From assembly GCA_024403695.1 (NCBI GenBank), contig JAKSRI010000010.1, forward strand, positions 1-64,000: a DNA stretch of 64,000 bases, given 5' to 3'. Under the pieces are notes generated by a model. That model had not been told where the DNA came from. It made no database searches and was given only the letters and a program-made list of their open reading frames with translations. The translations under genes were made by a program, and so were the position numbers. The number at the start of each line of letters is the position of its first letter. The first letter of the stretch is position 1. Shown in pieces: positions 34,234-43,369 of the stretch. This DNA comes from Saccharofermentans sp. (lineage in GTDB: Bacteria > Bacillota > Clostridia > Saccharofermentanales > Saccharofermentanaceae).

Positions 34234-34758
34234 ATCGCAAAGCCAACCGGTAATCAGATGATTAACGAAGATATCACTTTTGAGAAGGTTCGTCTCATTG
34301 ATGCAGACGGCGAGATGAAGGGTATCGTAACAATTGAGGAAGCTCTTAAGGCAGCTGACGAGGCAGGAGTAGATCTTGTATGTATTTCTTCTAATCCTGA
34401 GAATCCTGTTTGTAAGGTAATGGACTATGGTAAGTTCCTTTTCGAGCAGGGAAAGAGAGAGAAGGAAGCTCGTAAGAAGCAGAAAGAGACAGAGCTTAAG
34501 GAGATTGGCATTAAGCTTACAACAGATGTTCATGACATCGAGGTAAAGCAGAAGGCAGTTATCAAGTTCCTTAAGGCAGGAGACAGAGTAAAGATTAACA
34601 TCAGATTCCGTGGCCGTGAGATGGCATATCAGCAGCAGGGATTCGAAGTAATGGAGAAGTTCGCTGCAGGTATCGAGGAATACGGACAGATTGATAAAAA
34701 GCCAAAGATCGAGGGACGTAACATGGTAATGTATCTCGTTCCTAAGAAAAACAAGTAA
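34234..34758 (+). CDS. infC: Translation initiation factor IF-3
   Basis: A 174-residue IF-3 that keeps ribosomal subunits apart and checks initiator tRNA. The N-domain motif GNQMINEDITF and C-domain features KPKIEGRNMVMYLVPKK are present. The best start is the ATC codon at 34234, eight bases after AGGAGG, giving MAKPTGNQMINED. A GTG at 34225 lies inside the ribosome-binding site, and ATG 34258 lacks one. Rare start codons are a known feature of infC that lets IF-3 repress its own translation. Confidence 0.93.
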   Translation: MAKPTGNQMINEDITFEKVRLIDADGEMKGIVTIEEALKAADEAGVDLVCISSNPENPVCKVMDYGKFLFEQGKREKEARKKQKETELKEIGIKLTTDVHDIEVKQKAVIKFLKAGDRVKINIRFRGREMAYQQQGFEVMEKFAAGIEEYGQIDKKPKIEGRNMVMYLVPKKNK

Positions 34759-34780
34759 TTAATTCAAGGAGGATATAAAA

Positions 34781-34978
34781 ATGCCTAAGCAGAAGACACA
34801 CAGCGCATCCAAGAAGAGATTTAAGGTTACAGGTACAGGTAAGGTACTTCGTGCACAGAGCTTCCGTCGTCACATTCTTTCTAAGAGACCTACAAAGAGA
34901 ATGAGACATCTCCGTCACAACACAGTTGCATCTGCACCTGATACAAAGATCATTCGTAAGATGATCCCTTACATGTAA
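34781..34978 (+). CDS. rpmI: 50S ribosomal protein L35
   Basis: A 65-residue basic protein with the L35 pattern MPKQKTHSASKKRFKVTGTGK and SKRPTKRMRHLRH. It has AAGGAGG upstream and sits between infC and rplT in the standard order. Confidence 0.97.
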   Translation: MPKQKTHSASKKRFKVTGTGKVLRAQSFRRHILSKRPTKRMRHLRHNTVASAPDTKIIRKMIPYM

Positions 34979-35005
34979 TTTTCTATCTTGAAGGAGGATA
35001 TATAA

Positions 35006-35359
35006 ATGTCTAGAGTTAAAAGAGGTATTCGTACTAGAGCACGTCACCATAAGATTTTGAAGCAGGCAAAGGGTTACTTTGGTAAGAAGAGCAAGCTCTT
35101 CAAGGTAGCTAATCAGGCAGTTCTTAAGTCTGGTTCCTATGCATATAGAGACAGAAGACAGAAGAAGAGAGATTTCAGAAAGCTTTGGATCACAAGAATC
35201 AATGCTGCTGCACGTATCAATGGTCTTTCTTACAGCAAGTTCATGAATGGACTTAAGAAGGCTGGTATCGAGCTCGACCGTAAGGTTCTTTCTGATATCG
35301 CTATCACAGATGCACAGGGCTTCGCAGCTCTTTGCGAGCAGGCTAAGAAGGCTCTCTAA
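35006..35359 (+). CDS. rplT: 50S ribosomal protein L20
   Basis: A 117-residue L20 with the N-terminal [24 protein letters not shown] and the [21 protein letters not shown] segment. L20 is an early-assembly 23S rRNA-binding protein and probably also represses this operon through the leader. AAGGAGG precedes its start. Confidence 0.97.
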   Translation: MSRVKRGIRTRARHHKILKQAKGYFGKKSKLFKVANQAVLKSGSYAYRDRRQKKRDFRKLWITRINAAARINGLSYSKFMNGLKKAGIELDRKVLSDIAITDAQGFAALCEQAKKAL

Positions 35360-35389
35360 TATAGAAGTTTTAATAGTTTGAACTTAACG

Positions 35390-35414
35390 CACCGTCCATA
35401 AGGACGGTGTTTTT
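35390..35414 (+). terminator. Rho-independent terminator after rplT
   Basis: A perfect eight-base stem CACCGTCC/GGACGGTG with an ATAA loop is followed by five T. Confidence 0.92.
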
Positions 35415-35451
35415 ATTTGTTTTAATACTAGTCACTTTTTATGTATATCTA

Positions 35452-35460
35452 TGCTATAAT
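35452..35460 (+). promoter_or_regulatory. Extended -10 promoter of iorAB
   Basis: TGC followed by a consensus TATAAT (35455-35460) lies about 35 bases before iorA, which also has an AAAGGGG ribosome-binding site. Confidence 0.65.
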
Positions 35461-35495
35461 TGTAAGGTTGAATTTTTATAAAAAAGGGGAACTTT

Positions 35496-37265
35496 ATGAA
35501 GCAGATTCTTCTAGGAAACGAAGCAGTTGCCAGAGGTGCTTATGAAGCAGGCGTTAAGTTTGTTTCATCTTATCCTGGTACACCTAGTACAGAAATAACA
35601 GAGACAATTGCAAAGTATAAGGAAATTGCCTGCGAGTGGGCACCTAATGAGAAGGTAGGAGCTGAGGCTGCTATCGGATGTTCAGTAAGAGGCGGACGTG
35701 CAATGACATGTATGAAGCACGTTGGTATGAATGTATGTGCAGATCCACTTTTCACAGTATCTTATTCTGGAGTAAATGCAGGTCTTGTATTCTGCGTTGC
35801 AGATGATCCAGGAATGCACTCTTCACAGAATGAGCAGGATTCTCGTCACTATGCAAGAAGCTCCAAGATTCCTATGTTCGAGCCTGCAGACAGCTCTGAG
35901 TGTAAGGAGTTTACAAAGTATGCTTATGAGTTCTCAGAGAAGTACGATACTCCTGTTATGATCAGACTTCATACAAGAGTTTCTCACTCCAGATCCCTTG
36001 TAGATCTCGAGGAGCCAAAGCCAATCGAGATTAAGGAGTACATTAAGGATTCCAAGAAGTATGTAATGATGCCTGCTAATGCTATTGGCAAGCACGTTGT
36101 AGTAGAGAAGAGAACAGCTCAGATTGTTGCTGATGCAGACGCTAATCCAGAGTCTGTATTCAATAAGATTGAGATGAGAGACACAAAGCTTGGTATCATC
36201 ACAGCTGGTGCTTCTTATCAGTATGTACGTGATGCAGTTCCAACAGCTTCCGTATTGAAGCTCGGTCTCGTTTGGCCTCTTGCTGAGAATACAATTAAGG
36301 AGTTCGCATCCAAGGTTGACCGTCTCGTAGTAGTAGAGGAGCTTGATCCTTTCCTTGAGACAGAGATTAAGGCAATGGGCGTTGAGTGTGAGGGTAAGGC
36401 TCTTTTCACACTTCTTGGTGAGTATTCTACAAGAATGGTTAAGGCAGCTCTTACAGAGGAAGCTCTTCCTAAGGCAGCTATCGATGTAACTAAGCTCCCA
36501 ACTCCTCCAGGACGTCCACCGGTGCTTTGCGCAGGTTGCCCACACAAGGGACTTTTCCTCGCACTTCACAGACTTAATGCTAACGTTACTGGTGATATCG
36601 GATGTTACACACTTGGAGCACTTCCTCCAATGCAGGCAGTTGATACAGTAATCTGTATGGGTGCTTCCGTTGGTATGGCACATGGTTTTGATAAGGCTAC
36701 AGATGGTGAGGCATCACGTAACACTGTTGGTGTTATCGGTGATTCTACATTCCTCCATTCTGGTATTACAAACCTTATGAATGCAGTTTATAACGGCAGC
36801 ACAATGACACTCATCATCCTTGATAACTCCATCACAGGTATGACAGGTCACCAGCAGAATCCTGCAACTGGTATGAACATCAGACTTGAGGCTGCTCCTG
36901 CAGTATCTCTTGAGCTTCTTTGCCAGAGTGTTGGCGTTATGCCTGAGGCTATCCGCGTTGTTGACCCAGTTGACACTTTCGGATGCCAGCAGGTAATTAA
37001 GGAAGAGATGGCTCGTGAGGCAGTTTCCGTTGTTATCGCACGTCGTCCTTGTGCGCTTATCCCAACAGGACGTGCTAAGAAGGGTGTAGAGGTTCACGTT
37101 GATCTCGAAAAGTGTAAGAAATGCGGTGCGTGCGGCAAGATCATGTGTCCAGCACTCATCATGAGCAAGGATAAGACACCAATGATTGATCCTGAAACAT
37201 GTAATAACTGTGGCTTGTGCGTAAATGTATGTAAGTTCAACGCACTTGAGAAGGGAGAAGAGTAA
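35496..37265 (+). CDS. iorA: Indolepyruvate:ferredoxin oxidoreductase, alpha subunit
   Basis: A 589-residue subunit that oxidatively decarboxylates arylpyruvates to acyl-CoA and reduces ferredoxin. It has an N-terminal pyrimidine-binding domain (SYPGTPSTEITETI), the CCAGCPH-like motif LCAGCPHKG, the TPP-binding segment GDSTFLHSGI...NAV and DNSITGMTGHQQNP, and a C-terminal ferredoxin domain with CKKCGACGKIMCP and CNNCGLCVNVC. It ends one base before iorB. It would feed reduced ferredoxin from amino acid degradation, or run in reverse for amino acid synthesis. Confidence 0.95.
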   Translation: MKQILLGNEAVARGAYEAGVKFVSSYPGTPSTEITETIAKYKEIACEWAPNEKVGAEAAIGCSVRGGRAMTCMKHVGMNVCADPLFTVSYSGVNAGLVFCVADDPGMHSSQNEQDSRHYARSSKIPMFEPADSSECKEFTKYAYEFSEKYDTPVMIRLHTRVSHSRSLVDLEEPKPIEIKEYIKDSKKYVMMPANAIGKHVVVEKRTAQIVADADANPESVFNKIEMRDTKLGIITAGASYQYVRDAVPTASVLKLGLVWPLAENTIKEFASKVDRLVVVEELDPFLETEIKAMGVECEGKALFTLLGEYSTRMVKAALTEEALPKAAIDVTKLPTPPGRPPVLCAGCPHKGLFLALHRLNANVTGDIGCYTLGALPPMQAVDTVICMGASVGMAHGFDKATDGEASRNTVGVIGDSTFLHSGITNLMNAVYNGSTMTLIILDNSITGMTGHQQNPATGMNIRLEAAPAVSLELLCQSVGVMPEAIRVVDPVDTFGCQQVIKEEMAREAVSVVIARRPCALIPTGRAKKGVEVHVDLEKCKKCGACGKIMCPALIMSKDKTPMIDPETCNNCGLCVNVCKFNALEKGEE

Positions 37266-37266
37266 T

Positions 37267-37866
37267 ATGGGTAATCTTGAAGCTTCTATTGTATTAGCAG
37301 GTGTTGGCGGTCAGGGTACTCTTATCGCTGGTAAGCTCCTTGGTATCGTAGCTATGAAACTCGGTCTTGATGTAAAGGTATCCGAGGTTCACGGAATGAG
37401 CCAGCGTGGTGGTTCCGTTATCACATATGTAAAGATTGGTAAGGAGGTACATTCCCCAATCATCGAGGAAGGTACAGCTGATTTCCTCCTTTCATTCGAG
37501 GAAGTAGAGTCTGTTAGATGGGCATCACTTCTTAAGGAAGGCGGCGTTATGATCGTTAACAGCCAGCAGATTGAGTCTTTGCCAGTTCTCATGGGTCAGG
37601 TTCAGTATCCAGATGGAATCGTTGATGCTCTTAAAGCAGCTGCTACTGAAGGTACTAAGATTGTTGAGATTGATGCTCTCGACCTCGCTATGCAGGTTGG
37701 TACATCCAAGGCAACAAACATTGTAATGCTTGGTGCGCTTTCTAATTATCTTGGCGTTGATGAGGCTCTCTGGAAGGAAGCTATCGAGGATGCTTTCGCA
37801 GCTAAGGCTAAGACAATCCCTGGTAACCTTAAGGCTTTCGAGCTCGGTAAGCAGGCTGGCGCTTGA
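37267..37866 (+). CDS. iorB: Indolepyruvate:ferredoxin oxidoreductase, beta subunit
   Basis: A 199-residue gamma-type 2-oxoacid:ferredoxin oxidoreductase domain protein. Motifs GVGGQGTLIAGKLLG and EVHGMSQRGGSVITYVKIG match the family. I chose ATG 37267, directly after the iorA stop. It forms the heterodimeric enzyme with IorA. Confidence 0.94.
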   Translation: MGNLEASIVLAGVGGQGTLIAGKLLGIVAMKLGLDVKVSEVHGMSQRGGSVITYVKIGKEVHSPIIEEGTADFLLSFEEVESVRWASLLKEGGVMIVNSQQIESLPVLMGQVQYPDGIVDALKAAATEGTKIVEIDALDLAMQVGTSKATNIVMLGALSNYLGVDEALWKEAIEDAFAAKAKTIPGNLKAFELGKQAGA

Positions 37867-37891
37867 TTGATTTATAATTTGTTTTTTATGG

Positions 37892-37924
37892 CGGCTGTTC
37901 CCTGAGGGGAGCAGTCGTTTTTAT
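37892..37924 (+). terminator. Rho-independent terminator after iorB
   Basis: A 12-base nearly perfect stem (CGGCTGTTCCC with GGGAGCAGTCG, one G-T type pair) with a TGAG loop precedes TTTTTAT. Confidence 0.9.
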
Positions 37925-38037
37925 TTGAGGTAAAGAACCTTAAGTCAGTCATATATAAAGTATTCACATGTTGAACTTTTATCGTTATATTATTAATGGG
38001 AGAAATCGGGTGGACGAGACGTTAAGGAGACTCGTAC

Positions 38038-40947
38038 ATGAATAGAGATGTTTTTAAGAGAGCAACGGCTCTTTTCTTTGCGGTTAGTGTTGTGTTTTCC
38101 GCTAGCTTTTGTTTGCGCGCAGAAGAAGGCGATGATGGCAGTGATACATCCAGTTCAACAGCTACAGAATATCCTGTAAAAGCTGATAAAATATCCGGTT
38201 CCAATATAGAAAGTTTTGAGATTTTAAGACCAGTTCCTAACGATACTGTTAATGCTTCTACATTTGGTTTAAGCGTTAATAATGAAGATAATTATGCAGC
38301 TTTTTCAGCGGCACTTAACTATTGTCAAAATCATCCCAATACACGTCTGGAAATTAATAAAGGTGTATATCATTTTAAACCTAATCCTTCACTTCAGCTT
38401 ACTGGATTTAAGAACGTTCTGATAGAAGGTAATGGTGCTGAGTTTATTTTTGAATCTCAAAAACAGTTTTCAATTCATGAATGTGATGGATTAGAGATTC
38501 GTAATCTTATTGTTGACTGGAACTGGGATGTTAATAGAGTTGCATCTCTTGTACAAGTTCAGAATAAAAACAAGGATGCACAGAGCTTCGAAATCAAATT
38601 TTTGGAGTTAGATGAAGTCGATGAAAATATTCCAATCGTGAGTTTTCAGCAATATGACACTGATGAGTTGGTGCCAGGTTCCTATGGTAGCTGGAAGACT
38701 TTTAATCCGGTTGAAATTCCTGGCAGCATTGTTAGTGTTGAAAAGTTAGAGCCAAATGTCTTGAAGATTAACTATGGTGCAAGCTTCACGACTACATTCC
38801 ATAATGAAGAAGTATATATTCTTAGACACTATACTTATGGTGGTTCTGTTTTTACTGTGGGTGGTGGCTCTAGAAATGTTACTTTTGATAATGTAAGCAT
38901 TTATGGATCCGCTGGAATGGGATATGTATTTGGCGATAATTCTAATCATTTTCAAGTAATAAATTCATACATAGGACTTCGCCCAGGTAATGAAAATAAG
39001 CAGAGAATGTCAACTACGGCTGATGGAATTCATATTCTTAACACTGGTGGTTATTTCCGAATCTCGGGATGCGATTTTAGTTATACAGGCGATGACATCA
39101 TCAACATTCATGATGATATGCTGAAGATTACTGATGATACCAATCGTAGTGAGATAGTAGGCAATGTTACAGGTGGATTTGTTCAAAAGGGCGACAAGAT
39201 AAGAATATACACCAAAAATCTGGAGGATATTGGATTCGAGACAGAAGTAATGTCATTTGTTAGAAAAGATGATATTGGCACTTTGAAACTGAAGGATCCT
39301 ATTCCAGATATAGCAGGTAAGGGGTGTTATGTTTATCGTAGTTCAACCCGCACTCATAATTATGTGATATCCGATAACTATATCCATGAGACAAAGGGAA
39401 GGGCAGCGCTTCTTAATGCTTCTGACGCTTTATTCGAGAACAATACCTTATATAGAACTGTCTCTGAGTGTGTGCAGGTGAGAGTGGATGTTTCAGAACG
39501 TGATGACAAAATTTGGTACGAGGGTACAGGTGCTCGAAATGTTCTGATAAACAACAACACTTTCGAGGAGTGCGTGTTTGGTGGTGACGGCCCTGTTATT
39601 ACAATTGATTGTAATGTTGGGTCTCAAAAGGACGTGCTCTCGGATATTCAAATTACTAATAATAAGTTTTTGTATTGTTATGGAGCGGATAATCTGATAT
39701 ATGCAGATAATGTTACTAATCTTGATGTGAAGAACAATACTATTGTTGATTGCAAACCTATTAAAACTACCGAAAATTGTGGCCAAATTGATATCAGTGG
39801 AAATACGGTTAGCAACCCATCTGCGACCTGTCCTCATACTGATAAAATCAAGGTTCAGGCAAGAGAACCTGGCTGTTATGAGTATGGTTCTACAGGTAAC
39901 ACATACTGCAAACAGTGTCACACACTTTTTATAAATTATGCTGGAATCCCTCCACTTAAGCATAAAGGTATGATCCACTGGGTTGAAATTGAGCCTACGT
40001 GCACAGAGGATGGTATGAAGGGTAATGTATGCTCTTTGTGCAGAGAAGTAATGGATTCTGAAGTGATACCTTCAACAGGTCACTCCTATGTTGAGGTTAT
40101 TGACGTGGCGGCGACTACTAGCAAATCTGGACTTAAACATGAGGAGTGTACAATCTGCGGAGATAAGAAAGAGGCAGTAGTAATTCCTCCTATTACTTCA
40201 CAAGAAACGAAAGGTATAGAAGGTTTCTGTGAACGCTTGTATACATGTGCATTGGGTCGTGCTTCTGATCCCTCAGGAGTTAAAGCTTGGGCTGATGCTC
40301 TTCGTGGAGGGGCAGATGGCGCGAAAGTTGCTCGTGGTTTCTTCTTCTCACCAGAGTTTGAGGGTAAGAACCTAGATAATAAAGAGTACGTAACTCGTTT
40401 GTATAAGACCTTTATGGACCGTGAGCCAGACGCCGCTGGTCTTAATGCTTGGGTAGAAGCTCTCGAGAAGGGTGCTAGCCGTGAGAAAGTATTCGATGGT
40501 TTCGTTAACTCTGTAGAGTGGGCAAACATTTGCTTCAAGTATGGTATCAGGTCTGGTGGTACAGCCGCTCCCACTGTAAGGGTGGAACCATCGGCTTCGA
40601 TTCTCGCATTTGCTGAGCGTTTGTATACGACATGTCTTGGCAGGTCCGCTGACCCATCTGGATTAAAGGCGTGGGCTGACGCTTTAGCAAACCGTGAGGG
40701 TAGTGGAGCTAAGGTAGCACATGGTTTCTTCTTCTCCGAAGAGTTTATAAATAAGAAATTTGATAACGGAGAATTTGTTCGTCGCTGCTATCTGACCTTT
40801 ATGGATCGTGAGCCTGATAAGGATGGATATGATGCATGGGTTAAGGCATTGAACGATGGAGCAACTCGTGAGCAGGTATTCAATGGATTCACACAGTCTC
40901 CTGAGTTCGTAGCTATTTGTGAGAAGGCAGGAATAATCGCTTACTAA
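38038..40947 (+). CDS. Secreted right-handed beta-helix protein with DUF4214 repeats (GH110-like)
   Basis: A 969-residue extracellular protein with a signal peptide (core about 10-25, cleavage near FCLRAEE). Residues about 75-600 form a parallel beta-helix with many inverted N-x-[FI] rungs. STTADGIHILNTGGYFRIS and TGDDIINIHDD (D352, D353) resemble the active-site region of GH110 alpha-galactosidases, so a glycosidase is plausible but unproven. Two CTEDG-type Cys modules (about 610-715) and two DUF4214 modules (about 725-969) follow, closely similar to the protein at 29405. The C-terminal residues EKAGIIAY are identical in both. A TTAAGGAG site precedes the ATG. Confidence 0.75.
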   Translation: MNRDVFKRATALFFAVSVVFSASFCLRAEEGDDGSDTSSSTATEYPVKADKISGSNIESFEILRPVPNDTVNASTFGLSVNNEDNYAAFSAALNYCQNHPNTRLEINKGVYHFKPNPSLQLTGFKNVLIEGNGAEFIFESQKQFSIHECDGLEIRNLIVDWNWDVNRVASLVQVQNKNKDAQSFEIKFLELDEVDENIPIVSFQQYDTDELVPGSYGSWKTFNPVEIPGSIVSVEKLEPNVLKINYGASFTTTFHNEEVYILRHYTYGGSVFTVGGGSRNVTFDNVSIYGSAGMGYVFGDNSNHFQVINSYIGLRPGNENKQRMSTTADGIHILNTGGYFRISGCDFSYTGDDIINIHDDMLKITDDTNRSEIVGNVTGGFVQKGDKIRIYTKNLEDIGFETEVMSFVRKDDIGTLKLKDPIPDIAGKGCYVYRSSTRTHNYVISDNYIHETKGRAALLNASDALFENNTLYRTVSECVQVRVDVSERDDKIWYEGTGARNVLINNNTFEECVFGGDGPVITIDCNVGSQKDVLSDIQITNNKFLYCYGADNLIYADNVTNLDVKNNTIVDCKPIKTTENCGQIDISGNTVSNPSATCPHTDKIKVQAREPGCYEYGSTGNTYCKQCHTLFINYAGIPPLKHKGMIHWVEIEPTCTEDGMKGNVCSLCREVMDSEVIPSTGHSYVEVIDVAATTSKSGLKHEECTICGDKKEAVVIPPITSQETKGIEGFCERLYTCALGRASDPSGVKAWADALRGGADGAKVARGFFFSPEFEGKNLDNKEYVTRLYKTFMDREPDAAGLNAWVEALEKGASREKVFDGFVNSVEWANICFKYGIRSGGTAAPTVRVEPSASILAFAERLYTTCLGRSADPSGLKAWADALANREGSGAKVAHGFFFSEEFINKKFDNGEFVRRCYLTFMDREPDKDGYDAWVKALNDGATREQVFNGFTQSPEFVAICEKAGIIAY

Positions 40948-41091
40948 CTAATTTGCTTCAGTCCTCCGCGCTTCGCTTGTGCGTAAGTCCGCAAATTAGT
41001 TAGGTGCGCTATTTAGATGTGCGGAGGTCGCAAAATTAAACCAAATGCTCACTAAGACGTAAGTCCGCAAATTAGTTAGGTGCGCTATTTA
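40940..41091. repeat. 34-base direct repeats with an inverted partial copy at the gene end
   Basis: An exact 34-base sequence occurs at 40982-41015 and 41058-41091 (period 76). A 13-base inverted copy of its middle part (CTAACTAATTTGC) begins inside the end of the preceding gene near 40943. CCTCCGC at about 40973 is also complementary to GCGGAGG at 41020-41026. These allow several alternative hairpins. No coding frame is visible in 40948-41418. Confidence 0.75.
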
Positions 41092-41105
41092 AGATAATTA
41101 AGATG

Positions 41106-41139
41106 TCCCAGGTCGTCGGTTGGTGGCCTGGGATTTTTT
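41106..41139 (+). terminator. Terminator downstream of the beta-helix gene and its repeats
   Basis: TCCCAGG (41106-41112) pairs with CCTGGGA (41127-41133) and six T follow. Confidence 0.75.
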
Positions 41140-41231
41140 GTTGGGGTACTGATAAAAAACAGTGCAAACAAGAAAAATAACTGAACATGATGTAGACGGC
41201 ACTATATATACCGAAGCAAATTTAATTTTTC

Positions 41232-41332
41232 TCGGTAAAAAGACCGAAAGAATAAAAAGTTTTTCTGTCAAAAGACCGAAGACTGTGAGATGTTCTTCGG
41301 TAAAATGACCGAAGTAATAAAATTTTTTTCGG
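41232..41332. repeat. Array of short palindromic repeats (CGGTAAAA-GACCG type)
   Basis: Three small inverted repeats, at 41232-41247, 41265-41280 and 41296-41313, share the pattern CGGT-AAAA-GACCGAA, and a half copy lies at about 41326. Arms are four to five bases, the middle copy has one mismatched arm, and A/T tracts separate them. They fill the gap between a terminator and the argF terminator. Confidence 0.6.
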
Positions 41333-41352
41333 TGTAAATACAATTCCAAATA

Positions 41353-41386
41353 TAAAAACTGCCCCGGATCATAAACCCGGAGCAGC
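41353..41386 (-). terminator. Rho-independent terminator of argF
   Basis: On the minus strand CTGCTCCGGG pairs with CCGGGGCAG, followed by a T run (A run at 41354-41358 on the plus strand). Confidence 0.88.
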
Positions 41387-41418
41387 TCTATATAATACTT
41401 TGTGAATTTATAAGCTAA

Positions 41419-42402
41419 TTACAATGTAGCAGCCATTACAGCCTTGATTGTGTGCATACGGTTCTCAGCTTCCTCGAATACGAGAGACTGAGCGGACTCG
41501 AATACCTCATCAGTAACTTCCATCTCGTTGATACCGAACTTCTTGGAGATTTCCTTACCAATCTTTGTATCGAGATCGTGGAAAGCAGGGAGGCAGTGGA
41601 GGAAGATAGCATTTGCATCTGCGTTGTCCATTGCAGCCTTGTTTACCTGATATGGGAGAAGATCGTGAATACGCTCTTCCCAAATCTCATCAGGCTCACC
41701 CATTGATACCCATACATCTGTATAAATTACGTTAGCACCGGATGTACCAGCCTTTACGTCATCAGTAAGTGTAATGCTTCCACCTGTTGTAGCAGCGATA
41801 GCCTCACATTCCTTAACAAGAGCCTCATCTGGGAAATATTTAGGAGAAGTACATGCAGTGAAGTGCATGCCCATCTTAGCGCAAGTAACCATGAGGGAGT
41901 TACCCATGTTGTAACGAGCGTCACCCATATATGTGAGCTTGATTCCCTTGTAGTCACCGAAGTGCTCTTTGATTGTAAGGAGGTCAGCGAGCATCTGTGT
42001 AGGGTGGAACTCATTGGTGAGACCATTCCATACAGGAACCTTGGAATACTTAGCGAGTTCCTCAACGATTTCCTGACCGTAACCACGGTATTCGATACCT
42101 TCGAACATGCCAGCGAGAACTCTTGCTGTATCAGCGATGCTCTCCTTCTTGCCAATCTGTGATCCGCTTGGGTCAAGATATGTTGTACCCATGCCAAGGT
42201 CATGTGCAGCTACTTCAAATGAGCAGCGTGTACGTGTGCTTGTCTTCTCAAAAATAAGGGCAACATTCTTGCCACGGAAATTATCTACAGGAATACCTTT
42301 TTTCTTCTTGTCCTTAAGATCTGCTGCGAGGTCAACCAAGTAAGCGATCTCTTCAGGAGTAAAGTCCAAAAGCTTCAAAAAGTCGCGTCCTTTTAAATCC
42401 AT
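41419..42402 (-). CDS. argF: Ornithine carbamoyltransferase
   Basis: A 327-residue OTC that makes citrulline from ornithine and carbamoyl phosphate. The carbamoyl-phosphate motif [17 protein letters not shown], the ornithine loop region and HCLPAFHD are present. It is alone, without other arg genes, and could work in arginine synthesis or in catabolism. GGGAGATG lies upstream of the ATG. Confidence 0.95.
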   Translation of the reverse strand: MDLKGRDFLKLLDFTPEEIAYLVDLAADLKDKKKKGIPVDNFRGKNVALIFEKTSTRTRCSFEVAAHDLGMGTTYLDPSGSQIGKKESIADTARVLAGMFEGIEYRGYGQEIVEELAKYSKVPVWNGLTNEFHPTQMLADLLTIKEHFGDYKGIKLTYMGDARYNMGNSLMVTCAKMGMHFTACTSPKYFPDEALVKECEAIAATTGGSITLTDDVKAGTSGANVIYTDVWVSMGEPDEIWEERIHDLLPYQVNKAAMDNADANAIFLHCLPAFHDLDTKIGKEISKKFGINEMEVTDEVFESAQSLVFEEAENRMHTIKAVMAATL

Positions 42403-42469
42403 AATTCACATCTCCCAAAATAAAGAATGAGTTTCTATTATACAACAGAAACGGGCGTTTTCCATGGAT

Positions 42470-43324
42470 TTAAGTTTCAAGGAGATGACTTTTCTCGCAT
42501 CTTTCGTAATAAAACATGAATTGCTGCATAATTCCTGCTGTGTCAGGGTAACGTGATGCGTCAAAAGCCCCGCCATAATAGCGATCCATAATGCGCTGAA
42601 TCCAGACATCAATAGGGAAGCGACCCGTGCGTGCGAAAGCAAACAGCATTACGCAGTTGGTCACTTTGATTCCAACACCAAACATGTTAAGCAGGAGTGC
42701 GAGCAGTGTGTCGTCATCTGCGCTATCCATCATCTCGCGGGTCAGTTTTCCTGAGGCGAAATCATTAACAGCGGACGTGATATATGGTCCTCTGTATCCC
42801 GCACCAATGTTAGCAAGGTCTTCAGGGGAAAGCCCAGACATCTGCTCCACGGAAGGGAAAGCGTAATAAACATCTTTAAGAGAACGCACGAAAGGCTCCC
42901 CAAGAGCAGGCATACTAACCTGAGTGCCACAAAGCTCTGAGAGTCTGTCCACGCAAGTTGTTATGGAAGGGATGGAACGGCGCTGGGAAATAATATAACT
43001 GATAATTGCCTCCCATGGATCCTGCTTAAGGATTCTGATGCCGTAACCATAATCGGCTGCTGCCTTAAGGTAAGCGTCGTCTTCTATAGTGTTATAGATA
43101 GCTTCATAGTCGCGGTTAAGGTCGAAGTAATCCTTCCATATGCTTTCGAACTCGTCCTCAGAGCAGCTGAATGCAAATTCATTATTACCAAGAGATGCAA
43201 TCTGTAAATATCTGCCCATAGCAACAGTCTCCACATGACTATCATCGATAGGATGAATGCGGAATGCCTGGCCACTTAAGGCTATCTTATATGGGTCAAA
43301 GAAATTAAGTTTTGTTGTGAACAT
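42470..43324 (-). CDS. ogg: OGG-type 8-oxoguanine DNA glycosylase
   Basis: A 284-residue HhH-GPD superfamily glycosylase with an OGG N-terminal domain. QDPWEAIISYIISQ, the helix-hairpin-helix FGVGIK with catalytic Lys220, and the catalytic Asp239 in FPIDVWIQRI are visible. It removes 8-oxoguanine opposite cytosine and nicks abasic sites. The start has no ribosome-binding site, and a TTGTCC/TATATT pair with an 18-base spacing on the minus strand ends 11 bases before the ATG, so the mRNA leader would be only a few bases. It shares a divergent promoter region with metF. Confidence 0.88.
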   Translation of the reverse strand: MFTTKLNFFDPYKIALSGQAFRIHPIDDSHVETVAMGRYLQIASLGNNEFAFSCSEDEFESIWKDYFDLNRDYEAIYNTIEDDAYLKAAADYGYGIRILKQDPWEAIISYIISQRRSIPSITTCVDRLSELCGTQVSMPALGEPFVRSLKDVYYAFPSVEQMSGLSPEDLANIGAGYRGPYITSAVNDFASGKLTREMMDSADDDTLLALLLNMFGVGIKVTNCVMLFAFARTGRFPIDVWIQRIMDRYYGGAFDASRYPDTAGIMQQFMFYYERCEKSHLLET

Positions 43325-43369
43325 AGAAATAGTGTAATATATGTGAAGACTTTAAGCGAGGACAAAATA

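Noticed and set aside
40982..41091. CRISPR array
   Set aside because: Only two exact copies, no regular spacers beyond one interval and no cas genes; kept as a direct repeat.
41098..41349. Minus-strand frame of 83 codons between the beta-helix gene and argF
   Set aside because: It runs through a terminator and the palindrome array and lacks a ribosome-binding site.
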